Assembly (NCBI GenBank): GCA_046349515.1
Contig: JAXMCE010000001.1
Coordinates: 1 to 64,000 of the forward strand
Length of the DNA stretch: 64,000 nucleotides
DNA from: JBGPGW01 sp046349515
GTDB lineage: Bacteria; Pseudomonadota; Alphaproteobacteria; CADEGL01
Direction: 5' to 3'
The position numbers and the translations under genes are program-made. This document shows, piece after piece, positions 17,446-26,664 of the stretch (position 1 is the stretch's first letter; each line of letters opens with the position of its first letter). The notes under the pieces are model-generated. The model saw only the letters and a program-made list of their open reading frames with translations. It searched no databases and was not told the origin of the DNA.

Positions 17446-18147
17446 CTACGCGCCCTCTCGCATCACGCGCTCGTGGATGGCGCGGCAGTGGCGCACCAGA
17501 TTCTCGCGGGACGCAACGAACCGCTTGAGCGGCGTGTCGATGTCATAGAAGTGGATGTTGGCGATGAAACCGTAGATGCCGGCATCGACGCTCGTGGGCT
17601 CGGCGCCGTGCACATAGCCGTGTGCCGGCACAAGGTTCGCGAGAACCTCGAGATCCGCGAGCCCTCGAGCATAGGCCGCCTCGGGCTCGTACCGGCCGAT
17701 GCCTTGGAAGTGATAGCGCTGGAAGTTGAACGCGCGCGCCTTTTCCAAGCCCTCGTCCGTCAAACTCGGAATCTCCCTCTTGAGCAAGGCGGCGAAGGCC
17801 GGCCAGTACCGCTCGTCCTTCCAGCGCGAATACGACATGACCCAATAGAGGTCGTCGAGCATCCGCGCGACGAGATGACTCATGTCCCGCTGCGCTGGGG
17901 TCAGACTCGCGTCGATCGCGAGGCGGTACTTGCGGATGAGGTGCTCGACGATGGTGCCGCTGTCCCCGACCGTCTCGCCGTCGTCGACGATGTAGGGAAG
18001 CTGGCCGCGCGGCGCGGCCGAGGCGTCGAAGATGTGCTCGTGCCGGAACGGGAGGCCCGCAAGCCGCAGGAACGCGAAGACCTTGAGGCCGTAGCCGTTG
18101 TTGTCGGTGACGCCGCTGAGTCCGGGATAGGAATAGAGGGTGATCAT
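17446..18147 (-). CDS. Glutathione S-transferase-like protein
   Basis: 233 residues. The N-terminal thioredoxin-like half reads ITLYSYPGLSGV...LKVFAFLRLAGLPF, with the glutathione-contact segment GQLPYIVDDGETVGDSGTIVEHL. The all-helical C-terminal domain follows. The pattern is close to the metaxin/failed-axon-connection branch of GSTs. The start ATG at 18147 has GAGGAG 7 bp upstream; a longer frame from 18195 lacks one. Role unknown, possibly detoxification or protein scaffolding. It is convergent with the DAO-family gene. Confidence 0.83.
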   Translation of the reverse strand: MITLYSYPGLSGVTDNNGYGLKVFAFLRLAGLPFRHEHIFDASAAPRGQLPYIVDDGETVGDSGTIVEHLIRKYRLAIDASLTPAQRDMSHLVARMLDDLYWVMSYSRWKDERYWPAFAALLKREIPSLTDEGLEKARAFNFQRYHFQGIGRYEPEAAYARGLADLEVLANLVPAHGYVHGAEPTSVDAGIYGFIANIHFYDIDTPLKRFVASRENLVRHCRAIHERVMREGA

Positions 18148-18411
18148 CGTGGCTCCTCGGTGTGCGGCATCGAGATTACCTCGGCGCCGGACCATCGTCG
18201 AACGCGAACCGGCTCACCCGTCTCCAATCGTGCCAAGCAAGGATGGAGCGGCGATAGGACAAAACGGCCGCGCCAACAAAAGTCACCGCGACGTCACCGC
18301 CAGGGCGCATATCGGAGTTGCCTTGCCGGGCCGTTTGATCTACCGACGGGTGCGTCATTGTTCTTCAACGAACGCGCACGATCCGTTTGGCTTGGCTGGG
18401 GAGCATGCATC

Positions 18412-18726
18412 ATGACTCACGGACGATTGGTTCTTGCGGCGTTGTTGGCCGGCTGGTTGGCCCTGCCGATCGCCGGCTGTGCCGGCTCGTCGACGAAGGA
18501 GAGCACCGGCGAGTATCTCGACGATTCCGTCATCAGCAACAAGGTGCGCGCCAGAATCGTCGGCGAGAAGGATCTGAGCATCTTCCAGATCGACGTGACG
18601 ACGTTCAAAGGCGTGGTGCAGTTGAGCGGCTTCGTCGACAAGGCCGAGCAGAAGGCGAAAGCCGGCCAGGTGGCGGCCAGCGTCTCCGGCGTGAAAGAAG
18701 TGAAGAACGACCTCGTCGTGAAATAG
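18412..18726 (+). CDS. BON-domain lipoprotein
   Basis: 104 residues. The lipoprotein signal ends LALPIAGC (C23). The rest is one BON domain: YLDDSVISNKVRARIVGEKD, then IDVTTFKGVVQLSGFVDKAEQK and the closing VSGVKEVKNDLVVK. BON proteins sit in the periplasm and bind membranes or lipids, often as stress-response or envelope-maintenance factors (OsmY and DolP relatives). It has its own upstream intergenic region of 264 bp. Confidence 0.9.
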   Translation: MTHGRLVLAALLAGWLALPIAGCAGSSTKESTGEYLDDSVISNKVRARIVGEKDLSIFQIDVTTFKGVVQLSGFVDKAEQKAKAGQVAASVSGVKEVKNDLVVK

Positions 18727-18860
18727 CGCGGCCGCGGCATCGCGCGTGAAGCGCGCGGGGACGAACGAATCGCGCGGAGGCGGGCGAGGCCCGTGCGCCT
18801 CCCTTGATGCGCGTTCGGCCGGCCCCCAGATAGGATTGAGCGGGGGCTCGAGAGGAGGTC

Positions 18861-19217
18861 GTGACGACCGCAGGCGCGATGGAGAGGCTTGGACCCGTCC
18901 TGATTCTCTTCGTGCTCGCGGGCCTCGCGGCCTGCCAGCCGATGCATTGGGAGCGGCCCGGTTTCGGCCCCAGCCAAACCTCGGACGACCTCGCCGAGTG
19001 CAGCACCTTCGCGGCCCAGGAAGCGAGGCGCGACGCATTCTTCGGCGGCGGGAGCTGGGGTCCCTATGCCGTGAGGGACCGGAAAGGGCGGACGTTCGTC
19101 TATGACGGGGATCCGTTCTGGCCGTACCGCTCCGACTCTTACTTCCATGAACGGCAGATCCGCGATCAGTGCATGTCGGGCAAGGGCTATCAGCTCGTCC
19201 CCGGGAAGGCGGAGTGA
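18861..19217 (+). CDS. Small lipoprotein of unknown function
   Basis: 118 residues from a GTG at 18861, or 112 from an ATG at 18879. The GTG has AGGAGG only 2 bp before it, so the start is uncertain. The signal GPVLILFVLAGLAAC gives C25 as the lipidated residue. The mature part has two more cysteines, near AECSTF and DQCMSGKGYQL, and an aromatic-rich middle (GGSWGPYAV, GDPFWPYRSDSYF). No family recognised. It lies 134 bp after the BON lipoprotein on the same strand. Confidence 0.65.
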   Translation: MTTAGAMERLGPVLILFVLAGLAACQPMHWERPGFGPSQTSDDLAECSTFAAQEARRDAFFGGGSWGPYAVRDRKGRTFVYDGDPFWPYRSDSYFHERQIRDQCMSGKGYQLVPGKAE

Positions 19218-19612
19218 CGAGACCGGGCCACGCGGGCCGATGGTACGGTCGGCGCCCTTCCATTTTGCAAATGCTGATCGGACCGGCGCGAGCGACTCGA
19301 TGAGAGTCTCGTTCAAGCATTCATCACCAAGGCCGGCTCCGCCAGCCTCGCTGGCGAAACCTGTCCCCCTCTACTAACATTCCCGCGGGCCACACGATGG
19401 GGGCCGCTCCGATTCGCACGGACACACGGTGAAATTTCATCGGGACCGGGTCACCGTGACGGCGGCCGAGCGCTCAACCGATGTGGCTGTTAGCGACGAG
19501 GGCCTTGCGGCGCGGCCGCTCGCCAAGGGGGCAACGCGCGGCAGTCGGGCGGGCGTCGCGCACGTTGACACTGGACTAGTCGGAAGTCGGTGACGCGAAA
19601 TCGGAGTCCTCC
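19218..19612. other. Intergenic region without recognised features
   Basis: 395 bp upstream of the methyltransferase gene. I see no plausible ORF, tRNA, hairpin with T-tract or known riboswitch. Base composition becomes less G/C-biased towards the methyltransferase. Confidence 0.4.
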
Positions 19613-20857
19613 ATGGATTCAGAGGTGTTGAAAAAACTCCGCGCGCTTCCTCGCCTGGCGGCGGATGCCCCATCGCCTCACGGCATTGCCTGCAAGGCAT
19701 GCGGCGGCGCGGTACGATTTTTCGACATTGTCGACTTTCAGAAGTGCTGCTCGATCGAGCGGCCCTATGCGTTCGGCATTTCGGGAATCCCGGTTCCCTA
19801 TTTTCGCTGCACGCATTGCCGGTTCGTGCAGACCAATTTCCTCGATGATTGGACCGAGCACGATTTCAGGGAGTTCATTTACAACGCCGATTACGTGAAG
19901 GTCGATCCCGAATACGAACTCGTCCGACCCGAGCAACAGGCGCTGCGATTGAGCCAGGTCCTGTCGCGACTTAGATCCTGCCGAATCCTGGACTATGGCT
20001 CCGGCACAGGGCTGCTTCGCGAGCGATTGGCGTCACTGGGATTCACGCAAGTCGAGAATTTCGATCCGTTCTCGAGCCCGGCGCGGCCATCGGGAACGTT
20101 CGAGATCATCACGTGCGTCGAAGTTCTGGAACATTCGGTCGAGCCCCGGCGCACGATCGAGGACATCGCATCGCTCCTGGCGCCCGGCGGATGCGTGTTG
20201 TTCAGCACCGGCATACAGCCCGCCAACATCGACGAACTGCGGGCCAATTGGTGGTACATCGGCCCGCGCAACGGGCACATATCAATTTTCTCCATCGAGT
20301 CGCTGGCGATCCTCGCGCAGCGGTGCGGCCTCGTCCTCTATGGCGGACAGGGCGATATGGCGTTTGGGCCGGTGGACCCGAAGGGAGAGATCGCGGCGCT
20401 CCTCGCGACCATTGGGCGCCGGCACGTCGTGCTCTCGCTAGCCTCGCCGGACAACGGTCTCCGCTCGACCCGCGGTTCTGCCGATGTCGAAAGCGATCCG
20501 TCCTCTTGGCACAGCGTCGAGAGCGGCGATGCCGGCCGCTTCCGTTGGTCTCGATCGAGCCGTGTGAGCTGGACGTTCGGCGCGGCGATCCGCCCCCCCT
20601 GCACGGTCGAGGTCCTGTGTCCCTTCACCATGGAGATCAGGCCCGGATTTGCGTCCGGGTGCCGGATCGCGCTCGGCAAGAACAGCGCTCCCGTCACAGT
20701 CGAGGGGAAGACGATCGTCGCCCGCCTGCAGGTCGACGATGTCGTGGAGCCGACGATCACGCTCGAGACGCCCGCGACCGTGCGCCCCAGCGAGTTGAGG
20801 GACTCCGTCGATCGCCGTGAGCTGGGATTGGCGATTCCCGTCGCCCACCATTCCTGA
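19613..20857 (+). CDS. Zinc-ribbon class I SAM-dependent methyltransferase
   Basis: 414 residues. An N-terminal zinc ribbon is formed by C27/C30 (CKAC) and C66/C69 (CTHC). The SAM-binding motif I ILDYGSGTG spans 125-133, and CVEVLEHSVEP and LLAPGGCVLFSTG are motifs IV-V. Zinc-ribbon plus methyltransferase is common in sugar- or natural-product-modifying enzymes. About 130 C-terminal residues (from 285) are a separate, beta-rich region I cannot assign. Codon usage looks less GC-skewed than in neighbours, and the gene lies just left of the pseudo-tRNA, so it may belong to acquired DNA. Confidence 0.8.
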   Translation: MDSEVLKKLRALPRLAADAPSPHGIACKACGGAVRFFDIVDFQKCCSIERPYAFGISGIPVPYFRCTHCRFVQTNFLDDWTEHDFREFIYNADYVKVDPEYELVRPEQQALRLSQVLSRLRSCRILDYGSGTGLLRERLASLGFTQVENFDPFSSPARPSGTFEIITCVEVLEHSVEPRRTIEDIASLLAPGGCVLFSTGIQPANIDELRANWWYIGPRNGHISIFSIESLAILAQRCGLVLYGGQGDMAFGPVDPKGEIAALLATIGRRHVVLSLASPDNGLRSTRGSADVESDPSSWHSVESGDAGRFRWSRSSRVSWTFGAAIRPPCTVEVLCPFTMEIRPGFASGCRIALGKNSAPVTVEGKTIVARLQVDDVVEPTITLETPATVRPSELRDSVDRRELGLAIPVAHHS

Positions 20858-20966
20858 CGTCGCGCAAGAGAGACCGCAAAGCTGGCCCTGCGGTCGCCAG
20901 CCCCCTCGGTCCCTGCTGACGACCGTGAGCTCGCCGTGGGCTTGGTGTCGGATCGATGGACGTGAG

Positions 20967-21030
20967 TGACGACCCCAACGGGATTCGAACCGGTGGTGAC
21001 GTCCTGGACCGGACTAGGCGATGGGGTCGC
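20967..21030 (-). pseudogene. tRNA-Glu pseudogene lacking the anticodon arm
   Basis: On the minus strand both acceptor halves (GCGACCCC and GGGGTCG), a D-arm-like segment (CTAGTCCGGTCCAGGAC) and the T-loop GGTTCGAATCCCG match the intact tRNA-Glu at 22383-22461. The stretch carrying the anticodon stem-loop is missing, so the copy is 64 bp rather than 79. The T stem has a mismatch and the 3' CCA is changed to TCA. It cannot be a working tRNA. It is in the same orientation as the intact gene, 1.35 kb away. Confidence 0.85.
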
Positions 21031-21131
21031 CGCAAGCAGGCCGCACTCTAGATGGGCCAGTCGTGGTGCGGTAATCTCAATGACGCTGGTACAGAACGGC
21101 CGACTGGCTGCTTTTGCGATGGGAAACTCAG

Positions 21132-22100
21132 ATGACATCGGTAGGTGAGAGCAAGACCGGCCTAAGGGATCCGATTTCAACGCCGCGCTTTGCCGGCCAT
21201 GTGAGCTTCTTTCGATTGCCGGTGGTGGAGGATCTCGGATCGATCGACGTTGCTGTTTGCGGCATACCCTTTGATGGCGGCATCGGCAATCGGACGGGCG
21301 CGCGGCACGGGCCCCGTCAGATACGTGAAATGTCGGTCAACTCGATCCGGCCCTACCACCCGGTTTCCAATCTGTCGCCCTTTCATCGCTGTCGCTTTGG
21401 CGACGTCGGCGATTCGCCCGTGAACCCGATAGACTTGAACCACAGTCTGGAGTTGATGAAATCCTACTTTGATCGCATCGACGATGCGGGCGCCATTCCC
21501 TTGGTCGCCGGCGGCGATCACCTCGTCACCCTGCCTGTGCTGCGTTCGATTGCGCGGCGTGGGCCTGTCGGCCTCGTGCACCTTGATGCCCATGCCGACA
21601 CCTTTGACTACTTTTTCGACGAGCGCTTTCGCTACAACCACGGCACGACATTCCGCCGCGCCGTCGAGGAGGGTTTGATCGACCCGAAACGCTGCATTCA
21701 GATCGGTCTGCGCGGCACACGCTTCACCCCCACCGACCTGGATTTCTCAATCGACAGCGGGATGCGGGTTATCACGATCGAGGAATATTTCGACCTGGGC
21801 GTGCAGGGCGTCTGCGCTGAAATCTCGAGGGTCATCGGAAGTGGCCGCACCTATGTTTCCATCGACGTCGATGGACTCGATGCGGTCTACGTTCCGGGGA
21901 CGGGAGCCCCGGAAATCGGCGGCTACTCGCCGCGGGACGCGCAGCTGATGATCCGCTCCCTGGGCGGCAAGAGCATTGTCGGCGCCGACGTGGTCGAGGT
22001 ATCCCCGCCGCTGGACCCGAGCGGCGGCACGGCGCGGGTAGCCGCGGTTCTAATGTTCGAACTCGCCGACGTCATCGCGCAACACGTTTGCAGCAGATAA
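21132..22100 (+). CDS. Agmatinase/arginase-family ureohydrolase
   Basis: 322 residues. Binuclear manganese ligands are complete: H130 in GGDHLVTLP, D152/H154/D156 in LDAHADTFD, and D245/D247 in IDVDGLD. The start of the fold (GIPFDGGIGNRTGARHGP) is the agmatinase/guanidinobutyrase signature. It should hydrolyse a guanidino compound (agmatine, guanidinobutyrate or similar) to urea and an amine; the exact substrate is not readable. It is the only gene between the pseudo-tRNA and the intact tRNA-Glu and is visibly less GC-rich than core genes, which suggests acquisition. The ATG at 21132 is preferred over a TTG at 21114. Confidence 0.9.
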   Translation: MTSVGESKTGLRDPISTPRFAGHVSFFRLPVVEDLGSIDVAVCGIPFDGGIGNRTGARHGPRQIREMSVNSIRPYHPVSNLSPFHRCRFGDVGDSPVNPIDLNHSLELMKSYFDRIDDAGAIPLVAGGDHLVTLPVLRSIARRGPVGLVHLDAHADTFDYFFDERFRYNHGTTFRRAVEEGLIDPKRCIQIGLRGTRFTPTDLDFSIDSGMRVITIEEYFDLGVQGVCAEISRVIGSGRTYVSIDVDGLDAVYVPGTGAPEIGGYSPRDAQLMIRSLGGKSIVGADVVEVSPPLDPSGGTARVAAVLMFELADVIAQHVCSR

Positions 22101-22382
22101 CTGCAACGGTGGAATGCGCGCCGCCGCAGTTGATGCCAGCGAGCCTGCGGTCGCGCAACACAGCACTGCCGAGAGTACATCCCTACTCTGTCTATTCGGC
22201 AGAAACCGAATTTGTTCTGCGCAACGAACAGATGCCGGACCTGTGAGCGCGTTGCCGACGGCTCATTGCTACCGCGCGAGCACGACTTGAGCCACCGTAC
22301 ATCGCCGGCGGTTCCGAAGCAGCCATGCCGTCTTTTTTGCCGTGCGGCAAATGCGGCGTGAAACTACGGACTTGAAAAAATA

Positions 22383-22461
22383 TGGCGACCCCAACGGGAT
22401 TCGAACCCGTGTTTTCACCTTGAAAGGGTGACGTCCTGACCGGGCTAGACGATGGGGTCGC
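22383..22461 (-). tRNA. tRNA-Glu (anticodon TTC)
   Basis: A full cloverleaf is present on the minus strand: acceptor GCGACCC/GGGTCGC, D arm, anticodon stem TCACC/GGTGA around loop CTTTCAA (anticodon TTC), T loop GGTTCGAATCCCG, and an encoded 3' CCA (TGG at 22383-22385 on the plus strand). It lies between the agmatinase-family gene and recJ, transcribed leftward like recJ. Confidence 0.97.
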
Positions 22462-22580
22462 GCGCCCTGCACCTACCGGGCGGGGCCGCCGAAATCAAGC
22501 ACATTTGCACAGCGGCGGCCTCGGTTGGGGTCCTTGGACGCGCAGCCCCGCCCCGGTTGCCGCGATATGAGCGTCCGCGC

Positions 22581-24386
22581 CTACAGCCGTGCGGGCGCCG
22601 CGTCCGCGACGACGAACTGGACGTCCTCGCGGTCCTGCCAGCGGTCGAGGCGCAAGCGGCCGGCGAGGTGGAGCGTGGCACCCGCGCGGTCGAGGAGCGC
22701 CCGCCCCAAGGGCGTGCCGGCCGCGCGGAAGGCGATGGCCTTCAGGCGCCGGCCCGCGGCATCGCCCAAGAAGCAGCGCACGTGGTTCTCGCCGACCACA
22801 TCGGCCTTGCCCACGCGCACGGAATCGAGGGCGAAGACCGGCTCCGCATTGCCCGCACCGTAGGGTTCGAGCCGCCCGAGCGTCGCGGCGAGGCCCGCGT
22901 TCGCGGCACCGAGGGAGAGCGCGCCGTCGAGATGGAGCGTCGGCACGATGGCCTGCTCATCGATGGCGGTGCGAATGCGCTCGTCGAGGAACGCGCGGAA
23001 TCGCGGAAGCGAGTCGCGCGGCACCGTGAAGCCCGCCGCCATGGGATGGCCGCCGCCGGCGCTGAGAATGCCGGCTTGCCGCGCGGCGATGACCGCCGCG
23101 CCGAGGTTGACGCCCGGCACCGAGCGCGCCGAACCCTTCCCCGCCGCGCCCTCGAGCGCCACGACGAAAGCGGGCCGGTTGAAGCGCTCGACGAGGCGGC
23201 TCGCGATGATGCCGATGACGCCCGGATGCCAGCCCTCGCCCGCGGCGAAGGCGACGGCGCTCGCGGGCGCCGCCTCCACTTGCGCGATCGCGTCCTCGAG
23301 CGAGCGCGCCTCGATCTGCTGGCGGAGGCGGTTCAGCTCGTTCAAGCGCTCGGCCAAGCGCCGCGCCTCGACGGGATCGTCGGTCGAGAGAAGCCGCGCG
23401 CCGAGATCGGCCTCGCCCACGCGCCCCCCGGCATTGACGCGGGGGCCAAGGACGAAGCCCGCGTGGTAGGTGCCGGGCGCCTCCTTGATGCCCGCGACAT
23501 CGGCCAAGGCCGCGAGCCCCGCATTGCCGCGCCGCGCGAGGATCTTCAAGCCTTGCGCCACGAGCGCGCGGTTGATTCCCGCGAGCGGCACCACGTCGCA
23601 GACCGTGCCGAGCGCCGCGAGGTCGAGCCAGGCCATGAGATCCGGCTCCTGCCGCCCGCCCGCGTAGAATCCGGCCGCGCGGAGCGCGCGGTTGACCGCG
23701 ATCGCAAGAAGGAACGCCAAGCCCACCGCCGCCATGTGTCGGTGCGGACTCGTCTCGTCGAGCCGGTTCGGATTGACGACCGCATGGGCCTTGGGGAGGC
23801 GCGGCTCGGCCACGTGGTGGTCGACGACGATGACGTCGAGCCCGGCGCCCGCGGCCGCTTCGAGCACGTCGAACGCGGTGATTCCGCAATCGACCGTGAC
23901 CATCACCGTGGCGCCCTGGCGGCCAAGCGCCTCGATGCCGGCGAGGCTCGGCCCGTAGCCCTCCTTGACGCGGTCGGGGACGTAGAGCGCGGCGCGACCG
24001 CCGGCCGCTCGCACGAAACGCGCAAGCAGCGCCGAGGAGGTGGCGCCGTCGACGTCGTAATCGCCGAGGATGCCGACCGTCTCGCCCCGCTCGATCGCCG
24101 CGGCGAGGCGTGCCGCGGCCCGGTCCATGTCCTTCAAGTGGCTCGGATCGGGGAGAAGCGCGCGGAGCGTCGGATTGAGGTAGTCCTCCGCCGTTTCGAG
24201 CGTGACGCCCCGCCCCGCCATGACGCGGCCGACGATCTCCGGCACCGCGAGACGCTGGGCGAGCGCCAGGCCGAGCCGCGCGTCAGCGAACCTCAAACAC
24301 CAGCGCTTGCCGCCGTAGGAGGATTCGACGCCGAGAACGCACGCCGCATCGTGGCCGGCCGCCGTCTCCGGCGCGGCCGCCGCCAT
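22581..24386 (-). CDS. recJ: Single-stranded-DNA-specific exonuclease RecJ
   Basis: 601 residues. The 5'-3' ssDNA exonuclease of recombination and mismatch repair. DHH-family motifs are present: ILGDYDVDGATSSALL (motif I), TVDCGIT, VVDHHVAEP (the DHH motif), and the DHHA1 signature SAGGGHPMAAGFT near 455-470. The C-terminal OB-like part ends VQFVVADAAPARL. The ATG shares one base with the glpX stop (TGATG), so it is translationally coupled to glpX. Confidence 0.95.
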   Translation of the reverse strand: MAAAAPETAAGHDAACVLGVESSYGGKRWCLRFADARLGLALAQRLAVPEIVGRVMAGRGVTLETAEDYLNPTLRALLPDPSHLKDMDRAAARLAAAIERGETVGILGDYDVDGATSSALLARFVRAAGGRAALYVPDRVKEGYGPSLAGIEALGRQGATVMVTVDCGITAFDVLEAAAGAGLDVIVVDHHVAEPRLPKAHAVVNPNRLDETSPHRHMAAVGLAFLLAIAVNRALRAAGFYAGGRQEPDLMAWLDLAALGTVCDVVPLAGINRALVAQGLKILARRGNAGLAALADVAGIKEAPGTYHAGFVLGPRVNAGGRVGEADLGARLLSTDDPVEARRLAERLNELNRLRQQIEARSLEDAIAQVEAAPASAVAFAAGEGWHPGVIGIIASRLVERFNRPAFVVALEGAAGKGSARSVPGVNLGAAVIAARQAGILSAGGGHPMAAGFTVPRDSLPRFRAFLDERIRTAIDEQAIVPTLHLDGALSLGAANAGLAATLGRLEPYGAGNAEPVFALDSVRVGKADVVGENHVRCFLGDAAGRRLKAIAFRAAGTPLGRALLDRAGATLHLAGRLRLDRWQDREDVQFVVADAAPARL

Positions 24387-25354
24387 CAGGCGCTTGTCTC
24401 GCGCGCGAGGTCGCGCGTCGCCTCGATGATGCGCACCGTGCCGGTCTTTGACCGCATCACGATCGACTGGGTCGAGAGATGGGACGCGGTCCGGTGGACG
24501 CCCTCGAGCATCCAGCCGTCGGTGACGCCGGTCGCCGCGAAGACGAGGTCGCCGCCCGCGAGCTCGTTCAATTTGTAGATGCGGTCGAAGTTGGTGATGC
24601 CGAGACGCTTCGCGCGGCCGCGCTCCTCGTCGTTCCGGAAGACGAGGCGGCCTTCCATCTGCCCGCCGATGCAGCGGAGCGCCGCCGCGGCCAGCACGCC
24701 CTCGGGGGCGCCGCCGATCCCCATGTAGATGTCGACGCCGGTCGAGGGCCGCGTCGTCGCGATGACGCCGCTCACATCGCCGTCGCTGATGAGCTGGATG
24801 CGCACGCCCGCCTCGCGCGTCTTGGCGATCAGCTCCTCGTGGCGCGGCCGGTCGAGGATGCAGGCCACAAGGTCGCCGACCTCGCACTTCTTCGCCTTCG
24901 CGAGCGCGCGAAGATTGTCGCCCGGCGACTGCGCGAGCCCGACGACGCCCGCCGGCAGGCCAGGGCCGACCGCGATCTTGTCCATGTAGACATCGGGCGC
25001 GTTGAGGAAGCCGCCCGCCGTGCCGATCGCCATGACCGCGAGGGCGTTGGGGGCCCCCTTGGCCGTGATCGTCGTGCCCTCGAGCGGATCGAGCGCGATG
25101 TCGACCTTGGTGCCGCGGCCGGTGCCGACCTTCTCCCCGATGTAGAGCATGGGCGCCTCGTCGCGCTCGCCCTCCCCGATCACGACGGTGCCCGCGATGT
25201 CGAGCGTGTTGAGCGCCTGGCGCATGGCGTCGACGGCGGCCTGGTCGGCCGCCTTCTCGTTGCCGCGCCCGATGAAGGACGCGGCCGCGATCGCCGCCGC
25301 CTCCGTCACGCGCACCGCCTCGAGCACCACGACGCGGTCCAATTCGTCCGCCAT
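24386..25354 (-). CDS. glpX: Class II fructose-1,6-bisphosphatase GlpX
   Basis: 322 residues. It dephosphorylates fructose 1,6-bisphosphate in gluconeogenesis and the Calvin cycle. Diagnostic blocks are AAASFIGRGNEKAADQAAVDAM, VIGEGERDEAPMLYIGE (metal site) and DIALDPLEGTT, then SDGDVSGVI and GIGGAPEGVLAAAALRC. The order hom-glpX-recJ is a familiar alphaproteobacterial arrangement. It begins 17 bp after the hom stop and overlaps recJ by one base. Confidence 0.95.
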   Translation of the reverse strand: MADELDRVVVLEAVRVTEAAAIAAASFIGRGNEKAADQAAVDAMRQALNTLDIAGTVVIGEGERDEAPMLYIGEKVGTGRGTKVDIALDPLEGTTITAKGAPNALAVMAIGTAGGFLNAPDVYMDKIAVGPGLPAGVVGLAQSPGDNLRALAKAKKCEVGDLVACILDRPRHEELIAKTREAGVRIQLISDGDVSGVIATTRPSTGVDIYMGIGGAPEGVLAAAALRCIGGQMEGRLVFRNDEERGRAKRLGITNFDRIYKLNELAGGDLVFAATGVTDGWMLEGVHRTASHLSTQSIVMRSKTGTVRIIEATRDLARETSA

Positions 25355-25371
25355 CTCGACCCCTCCTCCGC

Positions 25372-26664
25372 CTAGAACGCCTCTATTCTGATCATTCGGG
25401 GCGGCTCGACAACCGAATCGAAGGCGCCGACGCGCGCGAGCGCGCGGGCCATGGCGGCCTCCTCCGTCTCATGGGTCATCATCACGACCGGGACGATGTT
25501 GTCGGGACTCCGGCCGCGCTGGATCATGGCCGCCATGGAAATCTGCTCGTCGCGGAGCGCCGCGGCGATGTCGGCGATGACGCCCGGCCGGTCGACGACC
25601 GTGAGGCGCACATAGTACTCGCCTCGGTGGCGCTCGATGGGCGAGGTGCCGAGGCGCGAGAGTGCTGTCGCCGGCACGCCGAAAGTGGGTACCCGCCGCC
25701 CGGTCGCGATGTCGACGAGATCGGCCACGACGGCCGAGGCCGTGGGGCCCCCGCCGGCGCCCCGCCCCTCGAACACCGCGTTCTCGACGAAGTTGCCGAC
25801 GGCCACGACCGCGTTGAGCACGCCTTCCACATGGGCGATCGGATTGTCGAGCGAGACCATGCAGGGATGGACACGCTGCTCGATGCCGTGAGCGGTCGGC
25901 CGCGCGCTGCCGAGCAACTTGATGCGGTAGCCAAGCTCCTCGGCATATTCGATGTCGAGGGGAGCCACGTGCCGGATGCCTTCGACATGGACGCCCGGGA
26001 AGTTCACCTCGCAGCCGAAGGCAAGGCTCGTGAGGATCGCGAGCTTGTGCGCCGTGTCGATCCCGTCGATGTCGAAGCTCGGATCGGCCTCGGCATAGCC
26101 GAGCTTCTGCGCCTCGGCGAGCACGTCGGCGAAGGCGCGGCCCGTCGTGCGCATCGTCGTGAGGATGTAATTGCAGGTGCCGTTGAGGATGCCGTAGAGG
26201 CGCAGGATGCGGTTCGCCGCAAGCCCCTCGCGCAGCGCCTTCACGATGGGAATGCCGCCCGCGACCGCCGCCTCGAAGGCGAGCGTCACGCCCTTCCCTT
26301 CGGCCGCGCGCGCAAGCGCCGTGCCGTGGACGGCCAGCATGGCCTTGTTCGCGGTGACGACGTGGCGCCCCTTGGCGATCGCCGCCTCGACGACGGCCTT
26401 GGCGGCGCCGTCGGACCCGCCGATGAGCTCGAGCACCACGTCGGCTTGCGATTCCGACGCCATGCGCACCGGATCGTCGAACCAGGCGAAGGACGAGAGA
26501 TCGACGCCGCGGTCGCGCTTGCGGTCGCGCGCCGAGACAGCGACGACGTCGAGCGCGCGGCCGCAGCGCCGCGCCAGAAGCTCGCGGTTCTCGGCGAGAA
26601 GCTTGAGCGTCCCGATGCCCACCGTCCCGAGCCCTGCAACCGCGATCTTGAGCGCGCCACTCAT
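25372..26664 (-). CDS. hom: Homoserine dehydrogenase
   Basis: 430 residues. It reduces aspartate semialdehyde to homoserine for threonine and methionine synthesis. The N-terminal NAD(P) motif is IAVAGLGTVGIGTLKLL, followed by VVTANKAML, AGGIPIVKALREGL and YGILNGTCNYILT. The catalytic lysine region is EADPSFDIDGIDTAHKLAIL. The C-terminal ACT domain (YVRLTVVDRPGVIADIAAAL) is the usual threonine-feedback module. The start at 26664 is set by GGAG about 11 bp upstream. It is the first gene of hom-glpX-recJ. Confidence 0.95.
   Translation of the reverse strand: MSGALKIAVAGLGTVGIGTLKLLAENRELLARRCGRALDVVAVSARDRKRDRGVDLSSFAWFDDPVRMASESQADVVLELIGGSDGAAKAVVEAAIAKGRHVVTANKAMLAVHGTALARAAEGKGVTLAFEAAVAGGIPIVKALREGLAANRILRLYGILNGTCNYILTTMRTTGRAFADVLAEAQKLGYAEADPSFDIDGIDTAHKLAILTSLAFGCEVNFPGVHVEGIRHVAPLDIEYAEELGYRIKLLGSARPTAHGIEQRVHPCMVSLDNPIAHVEGVLNAVVAVGNFVENAVFEGRGAGGGPTASAVVADLVDIATGRRVPTFGVPATALSRLGTSPIERHRGEYYVRLTVVDRPGVIADIAAALRDEQISMAAMIQRGRSPDNIVPVVMMTHETEEAAMARALARVGAFDSVVEPPRMIRIEAF

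Noticed and set aside
20757..21035. Short minus-strand frame ending in a conserved-looking 'VRIPLGSS' segment
   Set aside because: The conserved part is the translated tRNA T-loop; it is a known false-gene pattern over tRNAs.
22269..22472. Short minus-strand frame with 'RVRIPLGSPYFFKS'
   Set aside because: Translated tRNA-Glu, not protein coding.
22452..24578. A long plus-strand frame over recJ
   Set aside because: recJ motifs (DYDVDGATSS, DHH) are on the minus strand; the plus frame is low-complexity Arg/Glu/Ala.
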